From Clostridiales bacterium (GTDB lineage Bacteria > Bacillota > Clostridia > Oscillospirales > Oscillospiraceae), in assembly GCA_021201475.1 (NCBI GenBank), contig JAJQEV010000060.1, positions 1 through 34,754 on the forward strand: a stretch of 34,754 bases of DNA, read 5' to 3'. This document shows positions 30,780-34,754 of this stretch, piece after piece; position 1 is the first letter of the stretch, and each line of letters opens with the position of its first letter. The translations under genes were made by a program, and so were the position numbers. The notes beneath the pieces are model-generated. The model was not told the origin of the DNA and ran no database searches. It saw only the letters and a list, made by a program, of their open reading frames with translations.

Positions 30780-32039
30780 TCAGTGTCTCTTCTCTCTTCG
30801 GGTGACTGCACCGCCCAGTGCGGTCAGATCCGCCTCCAGGCTGGCATAGCCCCGGTCAATATGCTCCAGGCCGGTGATGTGGCTCTCGCCGACAGCCCCC
30901 AGGGCGGCCACCACCAGCGCCGCCCCGCCCCGCAGATCCGGGGCCTCCAGCTGGGCCCCGTAGAGCCGCTTCACACCACAGACCACCGCCACCCTGCCTT
31001 CCACCCGGACATCCGCCCCCATGCGGAGCAGCTCCCCCGCATAGCGGAAGCGGTTTTCAAAGATGGTCTCCACAAAGACGGCGGTGCCGTCCCCCCGGCA
31101 CAGGGCGGCCAGCACCACCGGCTGCGCGTCGGTGGGAAAACCGGGGTAGGGGGAGGTTCGCACCGGGCGCACACTATGTAACGGCTCATGGCAGGCCAGC
31201 TCCGCCCCCTCTGCCCAGCTGTGCACCAGGCAGCCAGCCTCCCGAAAGGTCTCCAGCACCGGCAGGAGCTGACGGCGCTGGACGCCCTGCACCTGCACCT
31301 CCCCTCCGGCGGCGGCGCAGGCGGACAGATAGGTGGCCGCCACGATGCGGTCGGCGATGATGGTATGCTCCCCACCGTGGAGGGGTTTTCCGCCGCGAAT
31401 CACCACCGTGGAGCTGCCTGCGCCGGAGATGTCCGCGCCGACGGCCCGCAGGAAGCGCTGCAAATCCTCGATTTCCGGCTCCCGGGCGGCGTTAGTGATG
31501 ACCGTCACCCCTTCGGCGGCGGTGGCGGCCAGCATGATGTTCTCCGTGGCCCCCACGCTGGGGATGGCGAGGGTAATTTCCGCGCCGTGAAGCGCGCCGG
31601 AGCAGCGGAGGGTACCCCCCTCCTCCCGAATCTCACAGCCCATGGCGGTCAGGGCCTTCAGGTGCAGGTCGATGGGCCTGGGCCCCAGCTCGCACCCGCC
31701 GGGAAGGGAGATCTCCGCCTCCCCGCACCGGGCCAGCACCGCCCCCAGGAAAATCACTGAGGAGCGCATCTCCCGCATCAGCCGGTCAGGTATCTTCGTA
31801 CCGGTGACGGCGGCGGCGTCCACCGTGATGCAGTCCCCCTCCCGGGTCACCCGGCAGCCCAAATGCTCCAAAATCACCAGGGAGGCAGCCACATCACTGA
31901 GGGCCGGGCAGTTGTGGAGGACGCTGACCGAACCGGTCAGCAGCGTCGCTGCCAGAATCGGCAGGACGCTGTTCTTCGCACCGTGAACCTGTACGCTGCC
32001 GGACAGAGGCTTCCCTCCTGTGACGATCAGTTCTTCCAT
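30780..32039 (-). CDS. murA: UDP-N-acetylglucosamine 1-carboxyvinyltransferase
   Basis: 419 aa. First committed step of peptidoglycan synthesis: transfers enolpyruvate from PEP to UDP-GlcNAc. With the start at 32039 (GGGGGA 7 nt upstream) the key residues fall where expected: Lys22 in GAKNSVLP and the fosfomycin-target Cys116 in PGGCELGPRPIDLHL, with later PSVGATENIMLAA and PYPGFPTDAQP. A GTG five codons further up is also possible. The cysteine predicts fosfomycin sensitivity of this enzyme. Clostridia often carry a second copy elsewhere. Between murG and ftsQ. Confidence 0.96.
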   Translation of the reverse strand: MEELIVTGGKPLSGSVQVHGAKNSVLPILAATLLTGSVSVLHNCPALSDVAASLVILEHLGCRVTREGDCITVDAAAVTGTKIPDRLMREMRSSVIFLGAVLARCGEAEISLPGGCELGPRPIDLHLKALTAMGCEIREEGGTLRCSGALHGAEITLAIPSVGATENIMLAATAAEGVTVITNAAREPEIEDLQRFLRAVGADISGAGSSTVVIRGGKPLHGGEHTIIADRIVAATYLSACAAAGGEVQVQGVQRRQLLPVLETFREAGCLVHSWAEGAELACHEPLHSVRPVRTSPYPGFPTDAQPVVLAALCRGDGTAVFVETIFENRFRYAGELLRMGADVRVEGRVAVVCGVKRLYGAQLEAPDLRGGAALVVAALGAVGESHITGLEHIDRGYASLEADLTALGGAVTRREKRH

Positions 32040-32095
32040 AGACCATTCCCCCACATTCCGATATAGCTTAACCTATGCGGCGGGGGGAAGGTTTG

Positions 32096-33217
32096 TTACT
32101 TGAGCAGGCCCTTCAGCACGTTGTAAATCCGCTCATTGGCGTCGGTAACGGAGATTTTGCGGAGGTTCTGCCCCATCTGCCGCAGCCCCTCCACGTCGGA
32201 GAGCATCCGGTTCACCTGGTCATAGAGGGCGTCGCCGGAGCAGTCCTTCTCCAGCATCAGCACGGCGGCGTCCTGGTCGGACAGAACACGGGCGTTCTTC
32301 TCCTGATGGTTGGCCGCCACGTTGGGGGAGGGCACCAGGATGCTGGGATGGGCGATGGCGGAAATCTCCGCGATGGTGGATGCCCCGGCCCGGCTCATAA
32401 TCACGTCGGCGCTGTCCATCACCACCGGCATATCGTAGATATACTCCCGGATGTCCAGCTCCGGATAATTCTCCAGCCGGATGCCACGCTGGGCCAGTCC
32501 CTCCAGCACCCGCTGATAGTACCGCTGGCCCACGCCGTAGATATGGTGGAAGGGGCAGCCCTCCGCCACCTCGCGGGCCACAAAGTCCACCATGTACTGG
32601 TTCATCACCTGGGCCCCCAGGGAGCCCCAGGTGGTCACCACCACCGGCTTCTGGTCGTTGATGCCCAACAGCTTCCTGGCCTCCACCCGGTTCTGGGCGA
32701 AGAACTCGCTGCGCACCGGGGTGCCGGTGACCTCCACCCGCTCCGGGTGGGGGTACAGGCTGCGGCACTCCTCAAAGCCCACCATCACCTTATCCACCCG
32801 CTTGGCCAGCATTTTCGTGGTCAGGCCGGGCTGGGCATTGGATTCATGCACCGCCGTGGGGATGCCCCGCCCGGCGGCGGCCTTTACCACGGGGTAGGAG
32901 GCGTAGCCGCCGGTGCCCACCACCAGGTCGGGCTGAAAGTCGTCTAAAATCTTCCTGGCCTGGGCGGGGGAGACCAGCAGGTTCTTCGCCGTTTTCAGGT
33001 TGTGTTTAAGGCTGTTCCAGTTCACGCTGCGGTAGAAGCTGGAGATCTGCACCGTGCGGATGGCGTACCCCTCTCTGGGCACCAGGGAGCATTCCATGCC
33101 CCCCTCTGCGCCGACAAACAGCACCTGGGCGTGGTCCCGCTCCGTCAGCATACCGGCCAGCGCCACCGCCGGATTGATATGGCCTGCGGTGCCGCCGCAG
33201 GTAAAAAGCACTTTCAT
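32096..33217 (-). CDS. murG: UDP-N-acetylglucosamine--undecaprenyl-PP-MurNAc-pentapeptide transferase
   Basis: 373 aa GT28 glycosyltransferase that turns lipid I into lipid II on the inner membrane face. N-terminal G-loop TCGGTAGHINPAVALA, second loop GTGGYASYPVVKAA, HESNAQPGLTTK, the UDP-GlcNAc site GSLGAQVMNQ, and the C-terminal SRAGASTIAEISAIAHPSILVPSPNVAANHQEKNA, all in order. AAGGAAC precedes the ATG. 29 bp after ftsW and 56 bp before murA. Confidence 0.96.
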   Translation of the reverse strand: MKVLFTCGGTAGHINPAVALAGMLTERDHAQVLFVGAEGGMECSLVPREGYAIRTVQISSFYRSVNWNSLKHNLKTAKNLLVSPAQARKILDDFQPDLVVGTGGYASYPVVKAAAGRGIPTAVHESNAQPGLTTKMLAKRVDKVMVGFEECRSLYPHPERVEVTGTPVRSEFFAQNRVEARKLLGINDQKPVVVTTWGSLGAQVMNQYMVDFVAREVAEGCPFHHIYGVGQRYYQRVLEGLAQRGIRLENYPELDIREYIYDMPVVMDSADVIMSRAGASTIAEISAIAHPSILVPSPNVAANHQEKNARVLSDQDAAVLMLEKDCSGDALYDQVNRMLSDVEGLRQMGQNLRKISVTDANERIYNVLKGLLK

Positions 33218-33246
33218 CGTTTACCGTTCCTTTCGTTTCGCGCCTG

Positions 33247-34539
33247 TCACCCCTGGGGCGGCGCGGCAATTTGCCGGGACACCGCCAGGACGATCCCCAT
33301 CTCCGCCAGCTGTATCGCCAGCGCCGTACCGCCATAACTGAAAAACGGCAGGGAGATGCCGGTGGAGGGAATGACGTTCAGCACCACCGCGATGTTCAGG
33401 AACACCTGGGTCGCCAGCAGGGTGATGATGCCCACGATCAGCAGGGTGCCGAATTTGTCCTTGGCGTGGAGGGCCAGATAGTAGCCACGGATGATCAGCA
33501 GGGCGAACAGCAGGATGACCATCACCGCGCCGATCAGCCCCAACTCCTCGCAGATGATGGCAAAAATGTAGTCGTTCTGCTCCTCCGGCAGATAGAGGTA
33601 CTTCTGGCGGCTCTGGCCGAAGCCCAGGCCGGTCAGCCCGCCGGAGGCCACCGCGTAGATGGATTGCAGAACCTGATAGCTCTTGTCTGTAGGGTCCCAC
33701 CAGGGGTCCAGCCAGGATTTGATACGGGTGCCGTTGTAGCCCACGACCACCAGCACATAGTAGACCACGCCTCCCAGTCCTAAGGCTCCGGCGATAAACC
33801 AGCCGATACGGATACCCGCCGCGAACAGAACCGCCGCGGCGGCTGCCGCCACCAGAATCATACAGGACAGGTGGGGCTGGAGGCCAATCAGCAGCAGCAC
33901 CACGCCCAGAACCAGTACATAGGGAATCAGTTCCTTCAGGTCGCTCCAGTAGAAGAACCACCGCAGCCCCTCCAGTGGCTGGTGGAGCCGCTTCCGGAAG
34001 GTGGGTACCCCCGGCCTCCGCTTGGACAGTCCCGCCGCAAAGAACAGGATAACCCCCAGCTTGGCGATTTCCGAGGGCTGGAAGGTGGGGCCTACCACCA
34101 GAAGCAGGTGCAGCCACCGCTTTGCGTTGTTGGCGGTGACACCAAATGGTGTCATGACCAGGATGAGCAGGAGGATGGACACCACCAGTATAGGGACGGA
34201 CAGAATCCGCAAATACTGATAGTCCATCCGGGACACCAGGAACATGGCCACGACCCCAATGACAGCGTAAATGGCTTGATGTTTGAAGTAGTACATGGCG
34301 TCGCCATAGGTGATAACGCCGTCCACCACCTTATAGCCCGCCGCCGAGTCATACAGCGCCGCGTAGGAGGAAGCGGACAGCAGCATCACCAGCCCAACGG
34401 CCAGCAGCAGCATGGTCAGCATCAAAAAAGGCAGATCGATGGGCCCCTTGCGCAGCTTTTCCGCCTGGGTCAGGTCCCGGCCCCGCCGTTTCCCGGTGCG
34501 TCTCTGTCCGACCCGCACACTGTTTGCCTGAGTTGCCAT
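33247..34539 (-). CDS. ftsW: SEDS peptidoglycan polymerase FtsW (or SpoVE)
   Basis: 430 aa polytopic SEDS glycosyltransferase that polymerises lipid II at the septum with a class B PBP. About ten membrane helices after a basic N-terminus (GQRRTGKRRGRD). Conserved blocks: LMLLSASSYAA, KRWLHLL, PTFQPSEIAKLGVILFFA, IGLQPHLSCMI, QSIYAVASGGLTGLGFGQSRQKYLYLPEEQNDYIFAIICEELG and VIPSTGISLPFFSYGGT. The DFIFA-type segment (DYIFA) and the GQS/LPEEQ loop contain active-site residues. Start at 34539 with AAAGGAG upstream; the frame is open 40 codons further into Pro/Ser-rich spacer. In dcw clusters of spore formers the paralogue SpoVE can take this place. Confidence 0.94.
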   Translation of the reverse strand: MATQANSVRVGQRRTGKRRGRDLTQAEKLRKGPIDLPFLMLTMLLLAVGLVMLLSASSYAALYDSAAGYKVVDGVITYGDAMYYFKHQAIYAVIGVVAMFLVSRMDYQYLRILSVPILVVSILLLILVMTPFGVTANNAKRWLHLLLVVGPTFQPSEIAKLGVILFFAAGLSKRRPGVPTFRKRLHQPLEGLRWFFYWSDLKELIPYVLVLGVVLLLIGLQPHLSCMILVAAAAAAVLFAAGIRIGWFIAGALGLGGVVYYVLVVVGYNGTRIKSWLDPWWDPTDKSYQVLQSIYAVASGGLTGLGFGQSRQKYLYLPEEQNDYIFAIICEELGLIGAVMVILLFALLIIRGYYLALHAKDKFGTLLIVGIITLLATQVFLNIAVVLNVIPSTGISLPFFSYGGTALAIQLAEMGIVLAVSRQIAAPPQG

Positions 34540-34754
34540 ACGCCTTTGGCTCCTTTCTGTGGATGGATGAGAGGGGCAGCCCCTGGCCGCCTGAGGGATA
34601 TACTCCTTGGGCAAGGATGGAGGGAGGAGCAACGTTCTTGCCCTCCCGGCGGGCCCCATTTCTCGTTCCGCCGAGAAATGGGGGAAAGAGGGCGGCTCAG
34701 GGGAGGGGCTTCGGGGCCTCGCCCCTCCCTAAGAACCCTCCCCCTATCCCACTG
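34540..34754. other. non-coding end of window upstream of ftsW
   Basis: 215 bp of GC-rich sequence without a credible gene or promoter. It holds the two palindromes described separately and, in the last 40 bp, C-rich low-complexity sequence. Confidence 0.5.
34654..34683. repeat. 12-bp perfect inverted repeat upstream of ftsW
   Basis: CCCCATTTCTCG and CGAGAAATGGGG around TTCCGC. On the minus strand it lies about 115 bp before ftsW. A second palindrome (GGGAGGGGC/GCCCCTCCC, 34701-34729) is 17 bp further on. No U-run. Together they look like an intergenic palindromic repeat unit or a processed hairpin. Confidence 0.55.

Overview
The window comes from a GC-rich, spore-forming Gram-positive anaerobe of the Clostridia, most likely Oscillospiraceae (Flavonifractor/Pseudoflavonifractor/Lawsonibacter type). 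The evidence is an ispH-ribosomal protein S1 fusion, sporulation-associated genes (ytfJ/gerW, a DacF-like carboxypeptidase, a SleB-type hydrolase), a Gram-positive division/cell-wall cluster, an LPXTG pilin and strong AGGAGG-type ribosome binding sites. This is inference from gene content; no taxonomic marker is present.

Layout. 1-2.9 kb (minus): a sortase-type pilin with an LPSTGG signal, cut by the window edge, preceded by signal peptidase I and a small coiled-coil protein. These sit behind a consensus promoter and a roughly 280-nt structured untranslated region that may be a 6S-like RNA. 3.0-5.5 kb: an arylsulfotransferase-like lipoprotein and a LysR regulator. Divergent from the regulator is a 25-codon ORF with its own promoter, RBS and terminator. 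5.8-9.8 kb: a decayed accessory island with a truncated IS5-type transposase, a gene with two internal stops, a small hypothetical gene, an N-terminally truncated GH42 beta-galactosidase, a tnpW-like transposon gene with an amber stop and the C-terminal piece of a serine recombinase.

9.9-20.8 kb (minus) is housekeeping. One run from a TTGACA/GATAAT promoter holds M50 protease-scpA-scpB-DUF2953-ytfJ-dacF-rluB. A second holds a MurR/RpiR regulator-BaiN-like flavoprotein-cmk-plsC-ispH/rpsA. Many junctions are ATGA or TGATG overlaps, and a strong terminator lies at 9.88-9.91 kb. These genes cover chromosome segregation, membrane and lipid synthesis, isoprenoids, translation and spore envelope.

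20.8-28.4 kb is mixed: a CbiK-family protein that has lost both expected catalytic histidines, a SleB-type hydrolase with an operator-like inverted repeat, plus-strand metY behind a long leader (18-codon ORF plus a sequence complementary to the metY RBS), a dicarboxylate/amino-acid:cation symporter, a membrane-anchored XRE regulator, a stand-alone LarC C-terminal domain and a CoA-pyrophosphatase-type Nudix enzyme. 28.5-34.5 kb (minus) is the dcw cluster in the order ftsW-murG-murA-ftsQ(divIB)-ftsZ. ftsZ also has its own promoter. The last 215 bp hold palindromes and no gene.

The best leads for something undescribed are the metY leader (leader ORF stop abutting an anti-RBS), the LysR-divergent micro-ORF, the structured RNA at 2.64-2.86 kb and the histidine-less CbiK homologue.
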